From: Lanius collurio
Lineage: Eukaryota; Chordata; Aves; Passeriformes; Laniidae
Assembly (NCBI GenBank): GCA_020086605.1
Contig: JACBWW010000012.1
Span: 12,957,855 to 13,021,854 of the forward strand
Reading direction: 5' to 3'
DNA: 64,000 nucleotides
A program made the position numbers and the translations under genes. The notes beneath the pieces are model-generated. The model ran no database searches. It worked only from the letters and a program-made list of their open reading frames with translations, and was not told the origin of the DNA. Below are positions 1 to 10,204 of the stretch, piece after piece; within the stretch, counting starts at the first letter, position 1; the number at the start of each line of letters is the position of its first letter.

Positions 1-35
1 AGCCTGGGATTTAACATACAGCCTCACCAGGGCTC

Positions 36-96
36 CTTATGTTTAGGTGTAGGTTGCAGTGCTACACCTAAACAAAAGCATACACATAAACATAAG
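36..96. repeat. Perfect 13-bp inverted repeat with a third competing arm
   Basis: The arms tgtttaggtgtag (40-52) and ctacacctaaaca (62-74) are exact reverse complements separated by a 9-base loop. A third arm at 82-96 complements 36-50 at 14 of 15 positions, so the left arm can pair with either downstream arm. The result is a strong hairpin with an alternative, longer-looped form. It could be the end of a small palindromic transposon, an expressed hairpin RNA or a chance cruciform. The sequence shows the symmetry but not which of these applies. Confidence 0.85.
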
Positions 97-700
97 TGTG
101 TTTCCTGAGTTTACAGACAGTAGTTTTGGGATTACCACTCAGCTGATGATTGCTGACATTTTAATTAGACGTGCATTTTGAAATTCTGGGTTTGTGTTTC
201 ATATCGATGCCGAGTGCTGCTGTATCTGTTACTCAGCATTTACAGTGGGAATATCCAAAGCAGACAACGAGAGCAAAAAAAACTCTGTACCTGATTTGTT
301 TAATTGTATTTATTTTCATCCCACTGAGGTTGGTGGAAGCGATTTATTGGGACAGATGGAGTGCTGGTGTTGGGAGACTGGCAGCCTGTGAGGGTGTTTT
401 CCCTTTGGGCCCTGTCCTGTGGTCCAGGTGTGCTCACAGCTGAACACTGCCTTGTAAGCAACTCTGCTGAAACTGCAGCACTGCATATGGGATGGGAAAT
501 TATTCAGCAGGAAGAGAACTGTCAGAATTTGGCCTTTAGGATAGAAATTTCATTTTGTGAGTGTATTACAAACAAGAGAGAGTTAAAAGATGAGACACTG
601 CTTCTACATAGAAAAATAATATTGTTTCAATTTAAGCCTTGGTTTAGTAAGCTTTCTTGGAAAGAAACTTGTTCCTGAGGGCATTTTATCTATTTTTCTC
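97..700. other. Non-coding stretch, nothing recognised
   Basis: This is ordinary AT-rich unique sequence. Two overlapping stop-free runs of 90 and 105 codons lie here on the + strand in different frames. Neither resembles a known protein, and both lack any supporting start context or splice structure. A pyrimidine-rich tract begins near 688 and leads into the exon-like segment at 712. Confidence 0.5.
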
Positions 701-711
701 TCTCTCTTTAG

Positions 712-807
712 GTTTTGTACTGCTGCCCATCACGGCAGTATCTGAATGCTTTCTATATAGAGATTGATAGCAACTTTGAAGTCCCCAGTGAACTGTGCAA
801 TCTTTGA
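712..807 (+). other. Exon-like segment after a strong splice-acceptor-like tract
   Basis: A pyrimidine tract ending ctctctctttag (700-711) matches a vertebrate 3' splice site. Directly after it one frame stays open for 31 codons and ends in TGA at 805-807. It could be a short terminal coding exon or an exon of a non-coding RNA. A small hairpin (ctgcc...ggcag) lies near the start of the segment. Against a gene, the peptide matches no family I know, and the wording around the 'cagtatctgaatgc' segment recalls an old sauropsid repeat. I regard chance or repeat origin as more likely than a real exon. Confidence 0.2.
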
Positions 808-847
808 CACATCTTTCTTTAGGGGATGAGAAAATACCACGTGGAAT

Positions 848-863
848 AAAAAAAAAAAAAAAA
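848..863. repeat. A16 homopolymer
   Basis: A run of 16 A follows 'ggaat', so the run itself begins with an AATAAA-like string. It lies only 41 bases after the TGA of the exon-like segment at 712-807. That spacing is too short for a normal 3' UTR, but it could mark the tail of an old retrocopy. Confidence 0.8.
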
Positions 864-1990
864 GTATTATGTAATTTTACATTCTAATATTATTTGTTTT
901 AGAATTTTTTTGGAAGATGTTAAATGGGTTTTAAAATTTTTTTTCTTCTCCTTTTTATGATTTGACTGCAGCTGTGGGGCACAGGAAGTGCCAGTGTTAA
1001 ATCCAGAATACACTACTGACTTTTAAAAATGTGTTTTCCGAATGTCACATCAAGCAGATAAGGCATAAGTCATCAAATAGCCAGTGTTAAAAAGGGGTTT
1101 TTTTTCTGTTCAATGCTAAGTTGTTTAAAAAAACATTCAAATAATATTTTCACCTTTACAGGTAATGCATACCAGATCTATATCAGCTAATATGAATTCT
1201 TAGATGCAATCTTTTACCTTTTTAAATTATTCTAATAAAAGGAAATATTTTAATAAATATTAATAATTTAAAAAATTAAATTAGTACATATGAATAAATT
1301 CTTAAAGCTAGTGAGATTACAGTGAGAAGATTTACTAACTGGCTTACATATTCAGTTCTGAACCATTTCAACATTAGTCTTATGTAGCTAATCTATCTAT
1401 CCAGCTATGTAGTCTGTTTAAACGAGGTACTTGACTCCTCTCGTATAATTTCAAAGAGAAATAAAAATAACATCTTTGTTTTCTCTCTTTCTTTCCAGTC
1501 TGTCAGAGAAACACCTTGATTAGTTTATATTTAGTTTATATGCGTGGGTGTCTTCCTTGGATGTGAACAGTAAGAAATTTTTGAAGAAACTCAAGTTGTA
1601 ATAATGAGTCCTGTGGTTAATTCAGAGGATGATTGATCCTGTCGTCATTTCTTAGTTGTTGTTTTTCTAGAGCAAGGTAGACCTGTCCTGCTGCCAACAT
1701 ATGAGTAGTTGCAGGGGTAGAACTTCTTCCTAGTGGAGATAGAAGTGTGTGGTAACTTTTGATAGAAAAATTACTGGTGGTCATTTCATAGCTAGAGAAA
1801 ATTGAAGGTATACCACTCATTATTAAGGCATGGATTTGAGCTAGGCTGTGCATTTAGGAAGCAGTTTTTGGAGAAGGAGAAGTCCCGGTAGAGTTCAGGA
1901 GAAATGGGGAGAGCAGGGAGGATAATCTTGCAGTGTGAGGTTTCCTTTCCTCAGTATACTGATAGTATTTTGTTAGAAGGCATGCAGTAT
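864..1990. other. AT-rich non-coding stretch
   Basis: No gene is seen. The part from about 1200 to 1310 is extremely AT-rich, with repeated 'aataaatattaataattt' type words. A 78-codon stop-free run on the minus strand (1617-1853) is not recognisable as protein. Confidence 0.5.
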
Positions 1991-2115
1991 TAGAAGAGAC
2001 CTCATCCAGACTATGCTGCCTTCCTCAGAAGTGAAATCAAATGGATTTACAGTATCTCTACCAGACATTTCTCAGTGCTTGTATCATAAGGAGACAGAAG
2101 GAATTCCTACCTCAT
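1991..2115 (-). mobile_element. Possible CR1-like LINE relic
   Basis: The wording 'gagacctcatccagac' (1998-2013), followed about 55 bases later by 'atctctaccagacattt', resembles the reverse complement of sauropsid CR1 3' regions. In those regions a 'gacctcatctagaccat...' block is followed by a 'ccctgacaggtgtttgtc' type block. The match is by memory and much decayed. It may equally be unrelated unique sequence. Confidence 0.3.
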
Positions 2116-2476
2116 GGTGAGAGATGTGACTGAGGAAGCTACTGAATCCCTCACCCTAGGTTAGAGAGGGTTCTGCTGCCTACCCATGTAGGGGTGTTAG
2201 TCATTACATAGTGAAGTGGAAAAAAGAAAGGCAAATTTGTCTGGTTCTTTGATTTTTTCCTTCAAGGAGGGCCTGTTGTCCCTCCCCCTGTAAAACACTT
2301 GGTTTTGAATATATGAAGGTGAAGGAGCATGGTCAACTCAGGTATGACAGGTCCATCTGAAATGTCTTAATTATTTTTTGTATTACCTTTTTTTTTTTCT
2401 TAGAGCTGCTATTTTAACTTCCCATTCTCTTCAAAGGTGTTAAGCATGCCTTATCACATGAGTTAAGTCACAGGTT

Positions 2477-2494
2477 TTGAACCCATGGGTTCAA
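2477..2494. repeat. 18-bp perfect palindrome
   Basis: TTGAACCCATGGGTTCAA reads identically on both strands with no spacer. Each half contains a GGTTCAA word like the B box of tRNA-derived SINEs, but no tRNA head is visible around it. It could serve as a dimeric protein binding site, or it may be a chance palindrome. Confidence 0.8.
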
Positions 2495-2534
2495 GAAGTC
2501 AGCCTGTATATTCTTGTTTCAAAAGCTGTGTGGC

Positions 2535-2660
2535 CTTATCTTATTTTTCACTGTTGAGTGCCCATTAGGTTTGGTGGGAGCTACTGGGTGCATAATATTT
2601 TTGGAAATCAGGCCATTGAGATATACTTTGGTTATAAATATCCGTAAGCTAATTAGGCTT
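2535..2660 (+). repeat. Old unnamed interspersed repeat, copy 1
   Basis: The words ggtgggagctactgggtgca (2573-2592) and tggaaatcaggcca (2602-2615) match, from memory, a very old repeat that is frequent in turtle and crocodile sequence ('gtgggagctgctgggtgctcagcac...gaaaatcaggcc'). A reverse-complement relative lies at 31595-31825, which supports a repeat-family origin. I cannot give a family name with confidence. No coding content is visible. Confidence 0.45.
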
Positions 2661-4203
2661 TGAAATGATAAAGATTCACAAACGAAATACATCTTCCTTC
2701 TCTTTCACTAGTAAAAAGCCCAGGTCAACTTGGATGAGTTCCTCGCTGGCATGGATGGCATACCCACGTCTCAGTACTTTCTTTGAGCAAGTTTCCTTTT
2801 TGAGGACTGTGAGTCAGCAGGGTTTTGAAGTGGATGAGTCATAGAGAAACTAGCTGAATGATGGTTACCAAGTGGGTGGGGGAAGCAAGGGTTTTATTCT
2901 GGGAAGGTGTAAATGCAGACAGAGGCCAAGTCTGGAGGTGAAGGAGGCCACAGGATGAAAGGCCTGAGCCGATAGGAAGCCTTGATGCTGGCTGCTCTTT
3001 GTGGTTCACTGCAGCCATGTGCTTCCTCCTGTCTCTGATGCTCCTGTGCAAAGTCTGTCCCCCTCTTGGGGAGCAGATGTTCCAAATGAACAGTGCGTAA
3101 TCCTGACAGATAATAAAGCAACGTTAACTTTGCTGAGAGCCAGCTAGTTTCTCTCCAAGAGTTAGATTTCTGACCAGAAGAGAAATTGAGCTAGTCTGTG
3201 CTTCATCCCTTTCAGTTACACAGAGCATAAACCTTTAACATCTCTCTGACTGGGACAGGTAGCATCAACCATGCCTGTGCAGAGCAGATTAAGTGTGCCA
3301 ACCTCTGAAATCAGGAACAACAGTGGCATGTGTTGTATACTGTCTGATGAATCTTCTTGGAGGGCTTAGAAACAAAAATGCAGACAACATGGAAACATCC
3401 TGTTCTGGAAAATCCCATTTACTGGTTGATAGAAGACCAGAATGTCACTCCAGAGCATCCTGTTATGTGTTTCTCATGTGTTCCTGCAACTCTTTAAGTT
3501 ATAATGGAATTTGTAATGAGATTTCCCTTAAGGTGCGAGGATTTTTTTTGTTACACAGTATTTTGTAGTTCTACAAAACCAGAAAATATGACCATATATC
3601 ATAGCCACTAGAGCTACTGCTGACCGCATATCTCTGTATATTATCAGATGGCGATAAAATCTGAATTTTTTTGTGTGATGGAGTGTTCGCTTAGAGTGGA
3701 ATGGCAGAGTAGCTGTCAGTCAGAGAGCTTTGGAAGGAACAGAAGAGCAGTGGTTTAACAATCAAGCCTCTTGCAACCCTGGCTCCCTTTTCCCTTCTTA
3801 CCAGTATGTTCAGATAGAGTAGAGAGAGTAAACACTTCAATTGATAGTATCCTGGAGTGCTCAGATACTGAAGGAAGACTGTGATCACCAAATTCCAGCT
3901 GTCTTGTTTTCTCTCCCAAATGAAAAAGCTTTTACCAGGATAGCACATATAAATACTTTCCAGTGCAAGCTCAACTAATTCTAAAACTCTTTTGAGTATA
4001 AAGTTTGTTTTCTTGAGTCCGAATGTAGAAAATGTGAGACAGTGAACTGAAGGGTGAGAGGCAATTGAATATATACTCTATAAGAAATATATAGAGAATT
4101 TAGAAGAACAAAGAAAGAGCCAATGGCTGAAAGTCAAAGCCAGTAAAATTCAGATGATATGGTGCATGTTTTGAAGGGCAATGGTAATTTAGCACTAGAA
4201 CAA
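2661..4203. other. Non-coding stretch, nothing recognised
   Basis: This is unique-looking sequence with several 70-90 codon stop-free runs on both strands that overlap one another and resemble no protein. No simple repeat longer than about 10 bases and no clear regulatory signature stand out. Confidence 0.5.
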
Positions 4204-4392
4204 AGTGCTGAGGGATGCAGCAGATTCCCCTATCACTTGAAGTCTTTAACCTAACATTGGGTCTTTCTCATTCATCCTTGCTGAGTTCAGTGCAGGGGTT
4301 TCTGGATGATATTTAATGGCTTCTGTTATGCAGAAGATCAAACTAGACCATTGTAATGTTCCTCCTGGCTCTAAACTGAGGGTCTATGAGCT
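4204..4392 (+). mobile_element. CR1 LINE 3' end relic
   Basis: Several landmarks of the sauropsid CR1 3' end appear in the right order. A 'tcacttgaagtctttaa' block lies at 4233-4249. Then come 'gttatgcagaagatca' (4325-4340) and 'actaga', and a decayed 'aatggtcccttctggcct' block. It closes with 'tctatga' (4383-4389), where CR1 normally ends in short 'tctatgaa' type repeats. The copy is 5'-truncated, as most CR1 insertions are, and holds only non-coding 3' sequence. The heavy divergence points to an old insertion rather than a recent avian one. No poly-A tail is present, as expected for CR1. Confidence 0.82.
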
Positions 4393-7145
4393 GCTTGTAT
4401 CATTTGAGTAACAAATTCAATTGCCAGTGGTAATGGAGGATATGCAGAGCCAAATCTCAAATTGAATCCAAGCACTGGGAAGACTGGATGTGCATGCAGG
4501 AGATACCTGCCTTCCCTAACTTCTGTGTTACATCTACTTAGATTTCCTTTGAGTCATGCTCATTTACCTGCACTCTGCCTCTCACTTTGCCCATTGCATT
4601 TCAGGGATTCTTGATGGCATAAATCACAGGCTGAAACAGTAAAAGGAGGGAGGATTCAGGACACATTAACGAAGAGAACAATATGTAGGAAAGCATGACT
4701 TTAAGTGCCCCTGACTTTGGGGCCTTATAGCATTTCTGACTCTTTGATATATAAATTACATCAATTTAGATTCCCTCATGCACCAATAGAATGGGTAGAA
4801 CAAGTTCTAAGGGAATCTGAGTGAGCATAAGTGGGTATAAATTACATTACCTTACAGATTGCCTCTGAATTTGTCCCAGGTTCTTTCCTTTATTTTCATT
4901 ATGTCAACTTTGTGCAATGGCATTATAGTCTTTTCAGCAACTGGCCTGACAGCTAATGAGTTCTTTCTACCAACATTGTATCAACCAAGACAGACAATGC
5001 TGCTCCGTGTAAATACTTCTCTTTATGTTCAGAGTATTCAGAATCCCTTTAAATTTAGAACAGTGTGATAGTAGAAATGCATGTGAAGAAGTACTGTAAA
5101 AAGTTCTAATTATTCATAAACCACCTGCTTTTCTCTTTGCTCCCCAGCTAACCATGTTCTGAGGCTAGGGGAAAACTAGAAGAGGACAAGACAGCATGAT
5201 AATGCTGAAATATAAACTGCTATGTTGAAAACAATTAAGTCCAAATGGCTTTAGGAAGTTTTCTTGATTTATGGTTGTTTGTAATCCCTGAAATTCCTGC
5301 AACAAACGAGGTTAAAAGAAAAAGTCAAGAAATGAACTAGTAACATTTCCACTCTTGGAGAGCTGAAACAAAGGAAACTTTAACTGTAGTTCATTAGAGA
5401 ATAGAATGGATTTTTCCTTCTATTATTGAATAGAAGAAAAATTGTATTTGTATGTTAATTAAGTTACAGTAGAATTTGCTTTAGGAATAAGTTACATGCT
5501 ATGCAACCTATTTCATCTCTCAGTTCAGAGTATATTGCTAAAAGGCTAAACTCTATTCCAGATTGGAGCATTGATAAATGTTTCTGTGCCCCTTCATTAT
5601 GTTTTAGAGAATTTTTTTCTTTTTCTGATGTCAGCACTCAAGCATTTGAGAAGCTGTGGGGTAGGTAGAGCAAGGAATTCCTGACTGGTTTCTTCTTTTG
5701 CCTTTTACCCTGCTGTGTTAACTGAAGAAAAACTCACTGTTTTGTCTTCCTTTTCTGATTTGAGGTTGGCAAGAAGGCATATAGAATTTTATTAAAGATG
5801 TTCAGAGATAGAGTTGATATATATTTTTTTTTTAATATTCTCAGGTGGTGGGACCTATATAAATGCGAACTACCCATATAATTTCCTATAACATAAGATT
5901 TTCAGTTGTGCTTCTCCTCCAGAATCCCTGTGTTCTCTTGAATGATGGAATTCCAAATGTTCCATGAATGTCAGTGCAATTTATTATCATCTTTCATTCA
6001 GAGCATTACAAAATGATTTGCAGTTGCAGGTGTTGCTAATGATTTTCAACCACCCTCCTTAAAGATTGGAGAACATAATTGTCCCTGTTTTGTAACAAGG
6101 ATGAAACTCCCTAACTAAAATGAAAAGGCCAGTTTGGAAGGTGAGTTTGTGTTACCTATTACATCTTCTTGGGGCTCTTTTCTACTTTCTTCTATTTTTT
6201 TCTGTTATTTATGCTTAGTGGAACCCATTGGCTGCATGGGAGGTGGAGTATTTTTTTTTTTTAATGTACAGAAGGATGCTTTAGATGAAAAGGAGGGGGC
6301 AAGGGAGAAAAACAAATGTTGCTTGACAGGCGTAAAAAAGCGTGTTGCAATATTTAACTGTGGACATCGTGATTCTTTCTTTGTTATCTAAAGACTCTTA
6401 AACCTCTGTTTATTCCTAAAATGTACTTGAGCAACTTCACTTACAGTATCTTACAGACTGTCTCTGATTTTTAGTTCCAGGTCTTTTATTAATAGGAGGC
6501 ATTATATGTGGCTTTTGTCATGGAAGTTTAGCAGGGGATGTGTGGGGAAACATTTCTGGCTGTATCTCATACAGTCCTTTGTTAAGCTTCCTGGTGAGGA
6601 AATCACTGGGAAATCAAAGGTGTAACTGGAGGCACAGTAAAAGCACTAAATGTTTGAGAACACACAAGTCTGTAGACTTGACCTCTTGCTGGTGAGGACA
6701 TTGGATCCAAGATCTTGGTGATAGGAATGACTCCTCTATCAGTAGAAAAAGGACAACATTCCTTCTCTCTGAAGCACTGAGCAGATGTAGTTGGTCGTGG
6801 TTGCATAGAGAGGCAGAGATTCAGCCTTCTTTCCCTGCAGTATCAAATGGAGGCATTAGCTGCAAAGTAAAGCTTTTTTCCATAGGGAAGAAGGTTGGTG
6901 CAGTCATGTCAGCTCTCTCTTGAGGCAGATCCTCTTAGGCATTTCTGTATAAAGGGATGCAATTTGAAGCCACATTCCAGTGGGAATAAGTCAAGTTGGA
7001 TGGCTCATGAGGCCGATGTCAAAGGTATTTTAGCACAGATAAGGCTATGATATTTTTGTTGTTATTGTCTTTTAAAGTGAAGCTGTACATACTTTGCTTG
7101 TAGCAGCTCTCTGAAGGTTCAGTGGCTCACTTTTTATTTGATTTT
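4393..7145. other. Non-coding stretch with weak MIR-like hint
   Basis: No gene is seen. T-rich runs occur at 5823-5834 and 6249-6262. Around 6065-6115 the wording 'ataattgtccctgttttg...aaggatgaaactccct' faintly recalls the 'attatccccattttacagatgaggaaactgag' part of a reversed MIR element, but too weakly to annotate separately. Confidence 0.45.
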
Positions 7146-7164
7146 GATTAAAATCGATGTTTCT

Positions 7165-7242
7165 GCCAGCCTTAGTGATCTCATGAGTGAGATACCTGAG
7201 TTTGATTCCTGGATTTGATTTTTCACTGTTGTATGGTGAAGG
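7165..7242 (+). mobile_element. Probable MIR-type SINE head (tRNA-derived)
   Basis: The order 'gatacctgag' (7191-7200) then 'tttgattcctgg' (7201-7212), followed about 14 bases on by 'ttcactg', follows the sauropsid MIR head. In that head a 'gagacctgggttcaattcctggctctgccact' stretch carries the pol III B box. The A-box region upstream is decayed. This would be an old, inactive SINE fragment. The match is short, so chance is not excluded. Confidence 0.4.
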
Positions 7243-7244
7243 GA

Positions 7245-8093
7245 ATCCCTGCCTCCCTCTAGAAGAAAGGCAGAGCTTCAGATCTCCGCAGCAACCCTGT
7301 TAGGGGTGGGGTGGCTTTGATGGACTCCACAGGAGGGGTCTTTACCACTAATTAGCTGCAGACACACGCCCTGTAGGCATTCCCAGCAACCTAAGCTTCC
7401 CAAACACAGAACAGGCAGGGGCGGTTCGAGTCTCCCATCCCTCCCTGACAATCTTATTTAATGTTAATAGGGAAAGATCATGTCTTGTGAAGAATAAGAG
7501 TACTCTGTCCTAGGTTTGCATAGACCTTTGTGTTTCTCCAAGGGCTGAGAACAAAGGGTAGTCCTTTTTTGACTCAGCAGAGATGAAGATGGCAGGTTGT
7601 AAAGTTCTTGTGAAATGAGGCTGGGCTCTGTACAGCACGTTGTTGCTAAATTGTGTTCTCTATTAAGAAAGCTGAGCCAGGCTTACTGGGTTAGATAAAC
7701 TGTCCAAGGGTTGGTGAAGTAATTAGTAAATGTGCACTGTCAAACCAACTAATTTGTTTAATTTTGAATAGGCAATGTTTATAGTTATTTAAATCATCTT
7801 AAGAAGTGGCTGTCCAGAGTCATGGCAGGATCATAATCTATGCAGTGCTGCAGACAAGCAGACCTGTTCCCTCCCTTTGCTGCAGCACCACTGAGCTCTG
7901 TAGAGGACAAGCACAGCCCTACCATGCTGCTGTTTCATGGTTATTTAATTCAGTCCTAGTGGTAGGAGGTAATTCTGTCCTTGCTGGAAGCTGCTCCTTC
8001 CCCGGTGGAGACATTTGCTTTTGTGTAGCTACCTGGTGAATCAGGCTAGGGAGCAGATATGGCTGAAAGCTAAGGCATTCTGGTTTCTGTCAC
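7245..8093. other. Non-coding stretch, nothing recognised
   Basis: This is moderate-GC unique sequence. A 77-codon stop-free run (7806-8039, + strand) reads into no known family. Confidence 0.5.
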
Positions 8094-8124
8094 TTTTTTT
8101 TTTTCTTTCTTTTTTTTTTTTCCT
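8094..8124. repeat. T-rich low-complexity tract
   Basis: A run of T with two interrupting C bases spans 31 bases. It behaves as a pyrimidine tract on the + strand. An AG follows only after some distance, so it is not a convincing splice site. Confidence 0.85.
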
Positions 8125-8507
8125 TTGTCCTTGAGCTCTCTGAGCCAGCTCAGCACATGGCCAAACAAGTACTAGTACTGCCATCCAAGAGGGAACGCAA
8201 ATACCAGCCAAGGGAGGTAGCAAGGGCAGAGACAACTTGCACTTTGGGCAACTTAAATTGGTAACAAAACTGCAACCTGAGTTTACGTGCCTGTTTGTGT
8301 AAATTGAACAGTTTACTGACTTCTGGCAGGAGTTGTGTTTGGGTTCTCCAGGGTCCAGGCACAAAAATGTCAGAAGCTTCACTATAGTGATTGAGTCTTT
8401 TAGCTTCCTATGTGGTTCTTTGCCAAATTAAATAGAGGCAGAAATCTCAGCACCAGCAGCTGTAGGGAGTTAATCCCACCCAGATCCAGATTAGCCATGG
8501 CACATTC

Positions 8508-8628
8508 TTGTAACCATAGGCACAACAGTTTAGTGTAGACAGCTGTTCTGATAAACTGATCTGGGAATCCTGCCCTCATAGGAATGTTTGATGTGTACTG
8601 GTCACATAAGTTTCAAAGTTACGGTAAG
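8508..8628 (+). repeat. Diverged direct repeat, copy A
   Basis: This copy matches 9535-9653 in the same orientation. Over the first 83 bases I count 72 identities (87%) with no gap, starting with 18 identical bases. After a 3-base gap the match drops to roughly 74%. Most differences are transitions, consistent with ageing after a common origin. The core 'agacagctgttctgataaa' is shared exactly. It may be two insertions of one unnamed repeat family or a local duplication. I see no terminal inverted repeats or tail that would settle the class. Confidence 0.85.
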
Positions 8629-9120
8629 ACAAACTGGTAGCCTGGATAACAGTTGCATGTTTTTGTCAGTGTTGTGATGGCAATACTACATGTGTGCCAA
8701 AAATGACATGAATGGCTTTACTTTAGGAGTAGAATGAATTTATGTCTCTACTTGATTTATAAAGGTACAATTATATAGTACAGTAAGTACTCATCCCCTG
8801 TGTCGTGACAGCGATGCCTATTTGCTTCTCCAATAGAGACTTGATACAGAGGGACAACAGGTGTAGAGATGGACAGCCTGCTTCCCACCCTGAGCAATAT
8901 TCTTTTTTCAAAGAGGATTTTCTTTCCTGCTGGTTTTACTCTTGTGAGCTGTGTTGGCATCATTGTTGATGGTACTGGCTGAATATTTTGTGGAGCAGAA
9001 GGATAGAGATACTTGAAAAATAGGGTAATGTGGTGATTGTAGACAAGGACAACTTTTGATTGGGTGAAAGGGGGTAAAACTTTTTAAGTTATTTGGAGCC
9101 ATAATGATGGGTCACCCTTA

Positions 9121-9185
9121 GGTAGTTGCATGGCTTGAGCACCAGACTTTGAATCTCAGAGTTGGGGATTTGATCACAGTTTGAG
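9121..9185 (+). mobile_element. tRNA-derived SINE head or decayed tRNA-like relic
   Basis: The string 'gcatggcttgagc' resembles an A box. 'ccagactttgaatctc' looks like an anticodon arm with loop ctttgaa, as in glutamine tRNAs. 'ggggatttgatcac' resembles a B box. The anticodon stem pairs at only three of five positions and no acceptor stem is evident, so this is not a functional tRNA gene. A MIR-type SINE head, which has the same 'gagcaccagact' wording, explains it at least as well as an old tRNA pseudogene. Confidence 0.45.
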
Positions 9186-9534
9186 GAAAAAACCCCATGT
9201 TTTGCCACAGAGTATTGGGATGCTAAAACTTCACCTAGATTCCAAATAAGAATCGATAATTTCATTGCATAGAAATCACTGAGGAATTGCCTCCAAAAGA
9301 CTGTGCATGAAGTGGCAAACATTCAGATTGTTAAAGGCTAGGAGTATGGTCAAGGGTAGTTATCTGTATGTATCCTCTGATCCTGTGCTCTCCTTTTGCC
9401 ATCTACTTCTGGTTATTGTTGAAGATAGTAAGAAATTTGGGGATAGATGGAATAATGCTATGGACTGACATAGCTGTTTTTGCAACTTGAAGGGAAAATA
9501 TTTTTGGAAGTAGCAGAGTCCAGTAAGTAGAGTA

Positions 9535-9653
9535 TTGTAACCATAGGCACAAGAGCTTAGTGCAGACAGCTGTTCTGATAAACCAGTCTGGGGATCCTGT
9601 CCTAATAGGGGTGTTTGTGTACCAGTCACAGAAGCTCACAAGGTCATGGTGAG
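9535..9653 (+). repeat. Diverged direct repeat, copy B
   Basis: This is the partner of 8508-8628, offset by 1,027 bases. The sequence between the copies includes the tRNA-like element at 9121-9185, so any segmental duplication would be no longer than the repeat itself. The reverse strand of this copy contributes to two overlapping stop-free runs (9360-9629 and 9403-9639). These are therefore best dismissed as repeat-derived. Confidence 0.85.
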
Positions 9654-9654
9654 C

Positions 9655-10177
9655 TGGTTTGATAGCGACCTTGATAGGGTCGGTAGTCTGGAGGAGAACC
9701 CATTATCTTCTTGGCTGTGCCCTTAGTGTTCTGTTCAGCTCGGGACAAGTTATTTCCTGTGTTTGACTCGACTCTCCTGTTCTTCTGACACACACCCTCT
9801 TTTTCTGTGTTGCCATTTCAGTTGTCATCTCTGTCAGCTGAGGACTTAGGCCATGTTTGCACAGTCACAAGTGAGGCGATGCATTTCAAGGACTTGGCTC
9901 TGCACTGCTGGAAGTTCTGCCTCTTAGCAGAATTTCATTGTGTCTGTGTATTAAAGCTTAAATTAAACTATCCTGAAGCATTGCCGTTAAAATAGATTAG
10001 ACTAACTCTGAAATTGTAATAGTTGAGGTGCACACGTGTGGGGTAAGATGGGGTGATGTCCCAAGGTGTCTACCTCACCAGCTTCCCATTGTGCCAGTGG
10101 GGTCCCCCATGTTCTGGTCTGGGTTTTGCCCAAGGGAGTTCTCAGTCTGGTTTTTTTGTTGCTACTTACTACTCTAG
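9655..10177. other. Non-coding stretch, nothing recognised
   Basis: Unique-looking sequence with no gene, repeat or regulatory site that I can support. Confidence 0.5.
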
Positions 10178-10204
10178 TAATAATAATAATAATGATGATG
10201 ATAA
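10178..10204. repeat. (TAA)n / (TGA)n compound microsatellite
   Basis: About five TAA units pass into about three TGA units and end in 'taaa'. It is a simple triplet repeat with a unit change, likely length-polymorphic. Confidence 0.9.

Noticed and set aside
6065..6115. Possible reversed MIR core
   Set aside because: Only two short words match and the flanks do not continue the element.
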